Assembly: GCF_026151205.1 (NCBI RefSeq)
Contig: NC_087080.1
Location: 9,409,837-9,473,836 of the forward strand
Reading direction: 5' to 3'
Source: Bolinopsis microptera
Taxonomy: Eukaryota; Ctenophora; Tentaculata; Lobata; Bolinopsidae
Length of the DNA stretch: 64,000 bases
The position numbers were made by a program, and so were the translations under genes. The notes under the pieces were generated by a model. That model made no database searches. It was not told the origin of the DNA and was given only the letters and a program-made list of their open reading frames with translations. Positions 47,070 to 56,335 of the stretch are shown in pieces; positions within the stretch are counted from its first letter, which is position 1, and every line of letters begins with the position of its first letter.

Positions 47070-47414
47070 TGTTATCACCGGTGCGTGGAAAATAGATAGA
47101 TACTCGAAGTTCAAGTGAAAGATAGTATGATGGTAAAATCAGAATAATTGGAATAATAGGAATAATGAACAAAGTAAGATTGCAGAACCTTGACCCTTAC
47201 GCTAAACCTACATGTTTCGGAGAGGTCTAAGTTTATAATTAAAACAAGGTAGTTAACCGTTGTTTAACTATCCTCTCTACGAACTAGTGGTTTTAACTGT
47301 CCTCTTTACGGACTAGTGGTTTAACCCGTAAATATCAAGAGATATTTGGTCCTCGTGGAAGGTTCTAGAAGAATCAGGAGAGAGCTAGGAACTAGCTCGA
47401 TTCAATCTATAACA
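47070..47414 (-). repeat. 5' LTR
   Basis: 345 bp; the element is transcribed leftward from here. It is followed at 47415 by the AGCT target duplication. Confidence 0.93.
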
Positions 47415-47416
47415 AG

Positions 47417-48193
47417 CTAATCTGGCCAGACTGTATCGGCAGCCCAAAGGTACTTGATCAGTTTGGCCTTAAAAGTAGAAATCCGCTCTGACTGCCGGAT
47501 ACATACTGGTAGACTATTCCATTTCAGCATAGATCTATGAAAAAAGCTATTTCGGAAGGCATCCGAGCAGGGCACAGTGGTACTCATGTAAGTTGAAGTA
47601 TCCGACCTATCAATTATTTGAGCATTGTGTCTAGTGTATCGGGTGCCCTCTGGACGGCATAGGACTATATATCTAGGGAGCGAAACTGGAATTATGCTAT
47701 TCACTATTTTATAGAAGGTCATAAGATCGTTATAAATAAACTTCTGTTTAACAGGGAGAATATTTAGTTTCTTTTGCTCTGTAGCAAGTTTATCGTCATT
47801 ATAACTGGAGTAAGGTTCACCATTGATCCATTTAATAGCCCTCTTTTGGATAGCAACAAACTGTTGAAGATGAGTTGCAGATTGAGGGGACCATATGACA
47901 GAACAATGTTCAAATATAGACCTAATTAACGCTAAATAGAACGATCTTTTCTGCCTTTTATCAGTAGTGAAATGACATGTTCTCTTAAGTAGTCCAAGTC
48001 TAGAGGTAGCTTTGGAAACAAGCATTTCTGGATGGGGCCTAACTTTGAGAGTAAAAGAGTTAGAGACTTCCGGTTTTTTGTAACATATTCGTTTTGTAAA
48101 AGTAACGTTACCTCCCCAGGAGAAAAATTTAAGACAACGTAGTTGTTGAGTTATCTCAAAATCTCCAGAAAAGTCCCATTTCGGGCCGATCAA
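47417..48193 (-). pseudogene. 5'-truncated LINE reverse-transcriptase C-terminal region
   Basis: About 225 residues match the region after the reverse transcriptase domain of LINE ORF2 (LGLLKRTCHFTTDKRQKRSF, FEHCSVIWSP, QKRAIKWINGEPYSSYNDDK, MLKWNSLP) and end at TAG (47417-47419). The catalytic domain and endonuclease are missing. The first ~45 codons (48190-48050) are not LINE-like; they match a dispersed repeat at 18785-18945, so the 5' truncation joined two repeats. The LTR element lies directly behind the stop. Confidence 0.8.
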
Positions 48194-48475
48194 AAATTTG
48201 CAACTTTAACTTTGCGGATTCCTGTACTCTGATTGGCTGAATTGTGTCACTTGGTAGCTGCTTGAACATTGGAATGCACCACGCGTGCAAATCATGCTTA
48301 ATCATTAATGTCGCGCGCGAGGTCGAGCCGTCTGTTTAAATTAAACCAACTCTAGTACCACCACCAGCCAGTAACTTTTCCTGGGAAGGATTGGGTTAGG
48401 GTTGGGATCAGACGAGAGGGTTAGGGTTCCGAATAGTCGTTCAGGGCCAGCAAGAGAGCGGGTTGGAAAAGTCAC
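48194..48475. other. Spacer with two GGGTTAGGGTT motifs
   Basis: GGGTTAGGGTT occurs at about 48392 and 48418. This is too short to be called a telomeric remnant. Confidence 0.4.
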
Positions 48476-48772
48476 GTGACAGTCGAGTGTAGAGTGATTA
48501 ACCATCATCCAGAGAACCTCAGTTCTTTGCAGTACCATTTAACCGTTTATGTAATAGACAAGAGCATTTCTTACATTGGGCCTAAGTTATATAACAAGAC
48601 GGTCAACATTATTATTGATAAGGACATAAAATACGTCACGACTTGCCTACATTTACAAGACAAATTCTTAAATTCATTCAAGTCTACAAGTACAGTCAGC
48701 AAGCATGTGCTTACTGCACAAGCACTTAACCCGGATGACAAGGACTGGAACAACTCAAATTTCGTACTTTGA
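48476..48772 (+). pseudogene. Possible retroelement C-terminal fragment
   Basis: A 98-residue frame with SISYIGPKLYNKTVNIIIDK and LHLQDKFLNSFKS, resembling the end of some LINE ORF2 proteins (GPKLWN-type followed by a FK motif). No other domain. Could also be chance. Confidence 0.35.
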
Positions 48773-49545
48773 GAAACTTTTCGTACTAGAAATTTAAATA
48801 ATTTGATACAACATACGTTAATATTAATAACGACGAGCAACAAAAAAATTTTACCTCTGAAAGTGAAAGAAATAAGACTATATCTTCGAGGATTTTTACA
48901 ATGCTATCGCTACCAGACCGCGCAATTTCGCTGTCATTTACAAATACAAGATAAAAATATCACCGCGCATTCTTCAGACCCTGTGTCGCTGTTCTAATTT
49001 TATGTCAAACTCAAGAGATAAGAGTTATTTAGAAATTCTTAATAGCACTATTTAAATTTTGAATTTGCTAATAGCGAATTTTATACATATTACAATTACA
49101 TTGTTCATATTTTATACTTTGTGTGCATATATTTATATTTGATTGTAATTAAATATTTTAAGGCGTTAGTGCAGAGTATCAGTAATGCCTCTGGGTAGTG
49201 CTCCTCAAATTCAATCAAAGGCTTGATTTACATACCAGTAATTCTTGGACTTGTCGTTATCCCTCTAATCTATATTGCTATAATATAATCATTATATTAT
49301 ATCAGGCCTCCCAGCCAACCTCGAAAACCTTGAATTCTGCTGTTTTAAATTAAAAACCTTGAAAACCTTGAATTTTCTCAAAAACGCTTGAAAACCTTCA
49401 ATTTCAACTAAAAATTTACAAAAATTTCGCCTCCGACAGTTTTCTTGCTTCTGTTTTGAGCAATCCCAACCTTCGAGGTTATATTATTTCATTCACTAAT
49501 ATCCTATTCTCTTCTTTAGGAATGTTATGAACCTTTACCTAGGAT
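48773..49545. other. Intergenic, nothing recognised
   Basis: AT-rich. 49310-49420 has tandem AAAACCTTGAA-like units that recur at 52290-52345. Confidence 0.45.
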
Positions 49546-49612
49546 GTCCTCAGTCCTCCTTCTCCTCCTCCTCCTCTACTCCTCCTCATCCTCATCAGTC
49601 CTCTTCCTCTCT
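49546..49612. repeat. Short CCT/CAT-rich array
   Basis: TCCTCCTTCTCCTCCTCCTC-type sequence upstream of the LINE ORF1; its long counterpart is at 50939-51390, downstream of the same unit. Confidence 0.85.
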
Positions 49613-49729
49613 CACTGCCGTTTTAAATTTGTTTGCCGTTTTAAATTTGTTAGCTCTCGTTATCGCACTGCTTATCTCTTGATAATTGCACCGCTACTGC
49701 GCTGCTAGCTTGTTGTGCTGATCTTTACG

Positions 49730-50593
49730 ATGGCAGATGTGGACTTGGAAAGTATCAATTACATGTGGAATGAGATGTTCACCTGGAGCAAAGAGACTCT
49801 GAAGAAATTTGGCAAGCCGTACGGAAAGTTAAAGGACATTGCGGACGCTAAGAACTTCAACAGACTGAATAAGCCGGAGATTGTCGATGTGTGTGGTCGA
49901 TCTTTTGAGTATACGAACTATCTTATGGAGACCGTTGAAGCGTATAAGAATGTGTTGACCAGACTTCAGGGTCAGTTAATTGAGAAGCAAGAGCAGGTTA
50001 TCAGTGTTCAGGCCGAGCTATCAGCTTGCAAGACTGAGAAACTTGAAGCGATGAAGAAAACTGTGTCAAGTTCAGTTGCTGATTCAGTGAAAGCGGAGTT
50101 CCAATCTTACAGCTCTATCGTTCAAAGTTTTCCAGCACAGTCTCCAGTAATCAGCCCAGAAGCATTGACGTCTGTAGTCAAGACTATTGTTGCAGAGGAG
50201 GACCGCAGCAGGAACCTTCTTATCTTCGGTCTGCCTGAGGAAAAAGAAGAGAAGCTCGAATCTCAAGTCAGTGAAGTTCTGGAAACTATTGGCATAAAGC
50301 CAAAAGTAGAGGCTCAGAGAATAGGAAAAAAGAAAACGGTTGACTCAACGCGACCAGTTAAAGTTATTACCTCAAACTCGCTCATCGTTGATCAGATTCT
50401 GAGGAATGCCAGGAACCTGCGGCAGAGTGAGAAGTTTAAGACAGTTTTCTTGAGCCCTGATCGGTCTGTCGAACAGAGGAAGCTCCGGAAAGATCTGGTA
50501 CAGGACATGAAGAAGCGGGCACTTGCAGAACCGACCAAAAAGTTTTACATAAAGAACGGGCAAATTTATTGTGCCGATGAGAGCAACGGTTGA
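49730..50593 (+). CDS. LINE ORF1-type RNA-binding protein, no ORF2 present
   Basis: About 287 residues from the ATG at 49730 (MADVDLESINYMWNEMFTWS). The middle is a probable coiled coil (LQGQLIEKQEQVISVQAELS), followed by EEDRSRNLLIFGLPEEKEEK, QRIGKKKTVDSTRPVKVI and DRSVEQRKLRKDLVQDMKKR, the pattern of LINE ORF1 proteins with an RRM-like fold (nucleic-acid chaperone and RNP formation). The frame is open. After the TGA only about 345 bp follow, ending in AATCAATCAATC, with no endonuclease or reverse transcriptase. That fits an ORF1-only non-autonomous LINE, or a truncated one. Confidence 0.8.
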   Translation: MADVDLESINYMWNEMFTWSKETLKKFGKPYGKLKDIADAKNFNRLNKPEIVDVCGRSFEYTNYLMETVEAYKNVLTRLQGQLIEKQEQVISVQAELSACKTEKLEAMKKTVSSSVADSVKAEFQSYSSIVQSFPAQSPVISPEALTSVVKTIVAEEDRSRNLLIFGLPEEKEEKLESQVSEVLETIGIKPKVEAQRIGKKKTVDSTRPVKVITSNSLIVDQILRNARNLRQSEKFKTVFLSPDRSVEQRKLRKDLVQDMKKRALAEPTKKFYIKNGQIYCADESNG

Positions 50594-50942
50594 CAACTTT
50601 TTTTGAGTGTGTGTTTCGTGTGCTGTTTTGATATGTTTTGGACCATGTTTGTGAGGGACATATTGGTAGCTGTAGTTATTTTCTAAACAAGACTGAATAG
50701 TCTTCAGGCTTTAGCTGAGCTTTAATTTCCGACGCAGTATTGTTGAGCCACTAGTCCATGATGGGGAATATAAACAATATATAAATATTTAACTCTTAAT
50801 GGTCATAGCTACTTTTAATTTCAGGAATCATACAGATTTTAAAGTACGCTGGTACGATTTTTATCTTATTAAATTGCTGTTCAATATCTATTTTAGTAAA
50901 CATTAACTGGGGTAGTAAAACCCAGTTCCCAATCAATCAATC
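50594..50942 (+). mobile_element. 3' tail of the ORF1-only LINE
   Basis: Non-coding, ends AACCCAGTTCCCAATCAATCAATC, a short tandem tail as in poly(A)-less LINE families. The CCT array begins directly after it. Confidence 0.55.
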
Positions 50943-51395
50943 CTCCTCCTCCTCAGTCCTCCTCCTCCTCATCCTCAGTCCTCCTCCTCCTCTACTCCTC
51001 CTCCTCCTCCTCCTCCTCATCAGTCATCCTCCTCCTCTTCCTAAGTCCTCCTCTACTCCTCCTCCTCCTCCTCCTCCTCAGTAGTCCTCAGTCCTCATTC
51101 ATCCTCTACTCCTCCTCCTCCTCCTCTTCCTCCTCCTCATCCTCCTCCTCCTCCTCCTTCTCCTCCTCCTCCTCCTCCTCCTCTTCCTCCTTCTCCTTCT
51201 CCTCCTCCTCCTCCTCCTCCTCCTCCTCCTCCTCATCAGCCCTCCTCCTCCCCGGTACTCATCCTCCTCTTCAGCTCCTACTCAGACCTCCTCCTCCTCC
51301 TCATCTTCCTCCTCATTAGTCCTCCTCCTCATCAGTCCTCCGAGTCCTCCTGAGTCCTCCCGAGTCCTCCTCCTGAGTCCTCCTCCATCCCCAGC
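50939..51395. repeat. (CCT)n array
   Basis: Over 400 bp of CCTCCTCCT with CATCAGTCCT interruptions; the minus strand is almost pure purine. It may form H-DNA-like structures. Confidence 0.95.
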
Positions 51396-51810
51396 CGGAA
51401 AATACAAAGACTTCTTACCGGGAGCAATTTACTCGCGGATTTAGAGCGTTTTAATGGATGTTTTATGGTTTTAAAGTCTGTTTTTTGTCAAATACCGATG
51501 TAAAACTTTTCATACAAACTGTTCAATAATAATTTAACGATCCAAAAATTACAAAATGAAATATAGAGCCTTCTAACGAACGGAAAAAAGAAGACAAACA
51601 TCACATAAACACTGTACTGAGAGGGAACAACATTCCAAACTAGGAACATTCTGCGTGCAGCGAGAAATTTAGTGTGCGTGATATCTCCATTTGTGTGTAA
51701 GCTAGAAATTCCGTTCTTTGATCATATTAGAGTATGCGAGGCCTAGGTTAATGTAACATGTACAAAAAATACTTTGCCAAAAGTGAAAAACTCCATTACT
51801 GATTACGTCA
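51396..51810. other. Intergenic, nothing recognised
   Basis: No exon or repeat could be supported. Confidence 0.4.
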
Positions 51811-51811
51811 T

Positions 51812-52168
51812 CCTTTAAGACGTCTTTCAGAGAACAGTAGGTGGAAAGAGGAGTATGAAGGCTGGGTTCAAAAGGATCCAAAAGATCAGTTTTCTGCTCT
51901 ATGTTTGGCATGTGGCTGGAAGATAATTGGCGTTTGCAGTTTCAGTATTGCATCCGCTGAAATGAAAAATGTAAACTCCCATGCTAAGGGCATCATACAT
52001 TTGAAGAATTTGGACGAGTACATAGACTCCAAGAAGACAAATCTATCGTTCAGTATTAGTGAAAATCTGCAATCTACTACGACTACAGAAAAGAACTTTG
52101 AAGATCAGTTTGATATTCCAAATCAGCACATGACACTCCTAGCTGAATTAATCATCCCCCTTGATTGA
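51812..52168 (+). pseudogene. Zinc-finger remnant of hAT/BED type
   Basis: In frame: RWKEEYEGWVQKDPKDQFSA, LCLACGW and later FSIASAEMKNVNSHAKGIIH. The Trp..Phe..Cys-X2-Cys..His-X5-His layout is that of the N-terminal finger of hAT-related or KIAA1586-like proteins. The body of a transposase is absent and the frame stops at 52166-52168. An internal ATG at 51963 would omit the finger. Confidence 0.5.
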
Positions 52169-52200
52169 AATAAAACTTGACTAAGTTTTATTTCAATCAA
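52161..52200. other. Perfect hairpin with AATAAA on both strands
   Basis: TTGATTGAAATAAAACTT, loop GACT, then the exact complement ending at 52200 (18-bp stem). AATAAA appears once on each strand, so the site could serve as a bidirectional polyadenylation signal. It overlaps the stop of the zinc-finger remnant. Confidence 0.85.
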
Positions 52201-52671
52201 CTTCTATTTCAAATTTAGATAGACAATGTTATATTGTTATTTCAAAGTGTTTTATAATCCAGTTTTTGTACTGCAAACATACATATTCGTTTTGAAAAAC
52301 CTTGAAAATGGCTACCTGAAAACCTTGGAAAGGCTAAAAGGGTTTGAAAAACAAGAAAACCACCTTAAAAAAGCACTAACCCGGCCTGCAGTTCTTTCAC
52401 TCCATCCCTTGATATAATGCGACATTTTATCTTCAAGCACTTTTGCAACTTCCAACAATTTAATGCTTAGCAACAAAAAATCACGTGATCATTGCTGCCC
52501 TTCATCGAGCATGATATAAACAAGCAAAACAAAATGATTGTATCGTTAATCGTGGGTGTCATGATTGTTGGCGTGTCGACAATTTGCGTGAAATTTTTGC
52601 TTACCCAAGCGTCTCAGGGAAGCGTTAAATCGTCGTTTGAATGTGGGACAATTTCGAAAAACTTATATTAA
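52201..52671. other. Spacer before the second kringle/Ig copy
   Basis: Contains the CCTTGAAAA-type repeat shared with 49310-49420. No gene supported. Confidence 0.4.
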
Positions 52672-52875
52672 GTAGAGAGTAGTTGGAATTTGTGTTAACT
52701 GGATAATTAGATCACAAGTCTGCAGGAAATTCCTATAAAGCTATAATATTACGTAAACTATCAAAACCTGGATTTACCGCATACCCTGATTTACAGCGGC
52801 TTTTTCCTAATCGGGGTATATCATTACTGTATGTTCCAATTTAATCAATTACATGTTTCTTCTCCCGAAGGTGAA

Positions 52876-54568
52876 ATGTTTTGGTTAATGATCTTAATCG
52901 CGACTGTTGAGTTGACAAACGCTGAGAATCCTTACGAAGAGTGTTATGTGGAGGCTACTGGGGGGGGGGGGGGGGGGGGGGGTACCAATGGCATAAAATG
53001 GCATAAATGGCATACGTTTTTTGGCATAAATGGAAATTGTTATTGGCCAATTCTCCATTTATGCCATGAATTTAGGTCTTCATATTTGACTTTAAATTCG
53101 CAAATTATTATTAGTACTTGAATAAGAGACATGTTTTATGCTTTATACCGCTTGGAATGATCGTTAAAGATTCATATGACAAATAAAGAAAATAGAAATG
53201 TATTATATCAAAAATGGCATAAATGGCATACGTTTTATGGCATAAATGGAAATTTTTATTGGCCAATTCTCCATTATGCCATTTATGCCATTGGTACCCC
53301 CCCAGGCTACTAAAGGGGCCGACTACAGAGGGGATGTAAGTATATCAAGTTCCGGACTCAATTGCAGACAGTGGACAGACCCAAATTTCAACCCAACAAA
53401 ACTACCTGATGCTGGCTTATCGGACGGAACTGGAAATTTAAGTCGAAATCCAAACAGTGATACCACTGGTAGTGAGCCCTGGTGTTTAGTTGATGTAGCC
53501 CCATATTGGGAACTATGTAGTCTTGAGGAATGCCCGACTGCTGGGATAACACCTCTTAACAAACGAGTTATCTCATTGGATATGAAGGAGTACACTGTCA
53601 ACTGTGTCGTGAAAGGCATCTATGAACAAGTTTCTGGCTTTGAATGGACGACTGATAGGCAAACAGACAACTCTTACAGTTCTCAAGACGGAGTGTTTGC
53701 AGATAGGACCCAGACTTCATCGCTAACATTGGCTAAGGAGAACCTAATTGCACTTAAAAACACTGGTGGTGAGGGTGTAATTAAATTAACCTGCTCAGTC
53801 AAAGTCCAAGGTTACGAAAACACAGTTACAGCCACACATTCTATCATTATTGAGGAACCCCATAAAGAGTGCTACAGCGAGGCTACTAAAGGAGCCGACT
53901 ACAGAGGGGATGTAAGTATATCAAGTTCCGGACTCAATTGCAGACAGTGGACAGACCCAAATTTCAACCCAACAAAACTACCTAATGCTGGCTTAGCGGA
54001 CGGAAGTGGAAATTTATGTCGAAATCAAAACAGTGATACCACTGGTAGTGAGCCCTGGTGTTTAGTTGATGTAGCCCCATATTGGAAAACCTGTAGTCTT
54101 GAGGAATGCCCGACTGCTGGGATAACACCTTCCGTCATAACTGCGAACATAATGGAGGATCACACTATCAGCTGTGTCATGAAAGGTGTCTACGGACAAG
54201 TTTCTGGCATTGAATGGACGACAGACACCAAAACAGACAACTCTTACAGTCCTAAGGATGGAGTTTATGCAGATAGGACCCAGACGTCTTCCCTTACTCT
54301 AACGAGTGAGAACTTGATTGCTTTAAAGAAAGTTGGAGATAAACACACTTTCTCGTGCTCAGTTACACTCACCGGCGTGGCTAATCCTCTTATGACCACC
54401 CAAACTGTTACTCTTGAAGGCGACCTCCCAGATGAAGATGTTTCAAAAGACGACGATGTTTCAGAAGACGACGCGTACGATTGGACAAAAAGTTCTGCTA
54501 CAACTAATGGACAAGTTTGCATGTTTCTGATTGTTTTCAATGTTTTTTACAACCTTCACTTTCGTTAG
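52876..54568 (+). pseudogene. Second kringle/Ig copy (K-Ig-K-Ig), interrupted by a MITE
   Basis: The start, signal peptide and first residues (NPYEECYVEAT) match the gene at 20172. A 344-bp MITE then splits kringle 1. After it the frame is open to 54568: rest of kringle 1, Ig, kringle 2, Ig, acidic tail and hydrophobic GPI-type end (QVCMFLIVFNVFYNLHFR). Kringle 1 also lost a conserved cysteine (NLSRNPNSD for NLCRNPNSD). Insertion plus target duplication is 352 bp, so the frame shifts as well as meeting stops. Expression of an intact product would need removal of the insert or a start within it. Flanks from about 52672 to 54800 match those of the first gene. The two-unit layout equals half of the first gene's repeat. 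Confidence 0.85.
52960..53303. mobile_element. hAT-like MITE, 344 bp, 8-bp target duplication
   Basis: AGGCTACT lies on both sides (52952-52959, 53304-53311), and the paralogue at 20172 has a single AGGCTACT at the same codons, so the insertion is exact. Ends are inverted: GGGGGGTACCAATGGCATAA against TTATGCCATTGGTACCCCCC. Subterminal ATGGCATAAATGGCATA and TTGGCCAATTCTCCATTTAT blocks occur in both halves. An 8-bp duplication is typical of hAT; the G/C homopolymer ends are unusual. Confidence 0.93.
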
Positions 54569-54575
54569 AGCCTAA

Positions 54576-54719
54576 CTGTAACCAAAATGATATAAGATCG
54601 AACGCAGAAATTAGATCGAACGCCGGCACGAGATATATACATAAATATATTGAGGCGCGCCGGCGTTCGATCTAATTCGTAGATCGAACGCGTTCGATTT
54701 AATTACATCTTGGTGACAG
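54576..54719. mobile_element. Harbinger-like MITE, 144 bp, TAA target duplication
   Basis: TAA flanks both ends (54573-54575, 54720-54722); the paralogous flank at 22935 reads GCCTAACAAACG without insert. The ends CTGTAACCAAAATG and CATCTTGGTGACAG are inverted with two mismatches, and the inner AGATCGAACGCNGGC blocks are palindromic. A 3-bp TWA duplication is typical of PIF/Harbinger. A relative is at about 42720-42815. Confidence 0.88.
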
Positions 54720-54799
54720 TAACAAACGTTAACATAACATTGCTTAGGGTATGATTAATAGGACAATTATTAAGCCTAGTCAGAATAGATTTTTTGAAC

Positions 54800-55270
54800 A
54801 ACTTTTTCAAAAATAAATTATTTAATTAATTGAAGAATTAGTAAATTTTCAAATATTTCAAAAATACATTTTGATAACAAATGTTCACAATTACATTACA
54901 CTTATAATGAACTTATTTGAATAATGAACTAATTTTCATAAAGCTTTTGAAAATTTTCAATATTTTGGACAATTTTCGAAGTTTTCAAAGAATAACCACT
55001 ATTCGCCACTTTTCACCACATTGAATCTCCGTTAATAAAACGACTTCTAAATATCGTAGAACGTTATAGATTGAAACAATGTGTTCAAAACATAAAAGAT
55101 AAAAACTTTTTATCTGACACCCTTTGGATTAGATGATTAATTAATTAATTAATTAAATAATAAGTAAATTTTTAAAAATTTCAAAAATATAATTTGTATC
55201 AAAAATGTTTGCCGTGACGTAAAACGTAAAATGAGTTTACTTGAATAATAGAACATACACTGTCACATAG
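54800..55270. other. AT-rich intergenic sequence
   Basis: Phrases such as TTTTCAAATATTTCAAAAATA recur loosely. No gene. Confidence 0.5.
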
Positions 55271-56116
55271 TGCACTCGGGAATATTATGACTGGGATAAA
55301 GTGGTGGGTTTTGGAAAATTCCGCCATATTTTTCCCGGTCAAAAATTTTACCAGTCATAATAAAAACCGCCGAGTCAGATTATGGTGTTCCACTTCCAAG
55401 CGGGTGGTGATCATCATATTTTACCTGAAGTCTCATATGTGCTAGAGAAGACTTTTGAAGCAGTGGATGGAGGGCTGTAACTTTATTGGCTGTTGCTACC
55501 ATAATTTCGTTATAAAAATCACAATTTGGTTATAGAAATCAGATTTCAGGATGGACCGCACTGATTCTCATTTCTCTTGTCCATGAATCAGTGAATCGTA
55601 GAGAAGAAAACAATTTATATACTGTGCCACTATTTCATGGTCCACGGTGGATTGATTACTGGAGCATTTGAAGATGCAAAGCCAAGACGTTCCCCAATAC
55701 CAAGCGGCGCGGTGGGCAGGAAATCAAGCTCTGTCTGACCTTCAGAGCAGTAGCCCCACTAGCGGACAAAATGAAAGTCTTGTTAAGACAACAATACGAC
55801 TTCGAATTTGACGGTCAGCAGCAGGGGGATATCAATAATGATAATGGAGGGGACATTAGCGATAATGAGAATGACTTATTATTGTTAGATTTATTTTCCT
55901 TATAGACGTGTCTTTTTCTCTATTTCTGAGTAATATCAATAACTGTAAATTGACATAACTTCTCTAACAAGTAACAAAAAACAGAAATTTCGGTTGAAAA
56001 TTTGTTGACCTCTGAAAAAAAACTTGAAAGGTCCGGAATAATTTGGCGGGTTTTGGGAAAGTCAACCATATTTTTCCCAGTCATAAATTAACCCGCTATA
56101 ATATTCCCGAGTAAGG
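55271..56116. mobile_element. Longer copy of the CTTACTCGGG transposon, with coding remnant
   Basis: Matches 10380-10935 at both ends (3' end AATATTCCCGAGTAAGG at 56100-56116; the 5' end is decayed). It has about 300 bp more in the middle (55600-55925), where one frame reads about 75 codons from CKAKTFPNTKRRGG through LTFRAVAPLADKMKVLLRQQ to an acidic end NENDLLLLDLFSL and a stop at about 55905. An upstream piece (MVHGGLITGAFEDAK) is in another frame. This looks like the C-terminal part of a decayed element protein; I do not recognise the family. Confidence 0.7.
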
Positions 56117-56204
56117 TAGATGACAAATTAAAATTTTACAAGTCCAAAATATTGAAAGTGACAATTTTCAAAAGTTTTAATAACAAATAAATATTATAAG
56201 ATTT

Positions 56205-56335
56205 TAAAAATGTATCAATATTTGATATCATTATTATGAAGTGAGCTGATTAGAGCTTGTATACTTATAATTATAGTGAATAGAAATCTAACGTCCGCCA
56301 AAACGAAACAACGGGCACAGTTCTTGTTAAAAAGT
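56205..56335. repeat. Dispersed repeat shared with the phosphatase intron
   Basis: ATGAAGTGAGCTGATTAGAG to ACGAAACAACGGGC matches 3174-3290 closely. At 3.2 kb it lies in the foldback element, so it may be a piece of that family. Confidence 0.8.

Larger units (their letters stand above)
43187..47414 (-). mobile_element. Complete LTR retrotransposon, gag only, with 4-bp target duplication
   Basis: Two direct 345-bp LTRs (43187-43531 and 47070-47414), differing at about two visible positions, start TGTTAT and end ATAACA on the minus strand. AGCT flanks both ends (43183-43186, 47415-47418). The minus strand is the coding strand: the sequence after the 5' LTR (GATTGGCGACGAGGATAAAA) is a candidate primer-binding region, with a 17-bp direct repeat GGCGACGAGRATAAAAC just before the gag ATG. 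No protease, reverse transcriptase, RNase H or integrase frame is present, so it depends on another element. Near-identical LTRs mean a recent insertion. Confidence 0.92.

Noticed and set aside
48385-48430. Interstitial telomeric repeat
   Set aside because: Only two GGGTTAGGGTT motifs are present, too few to support a telomeric origin.
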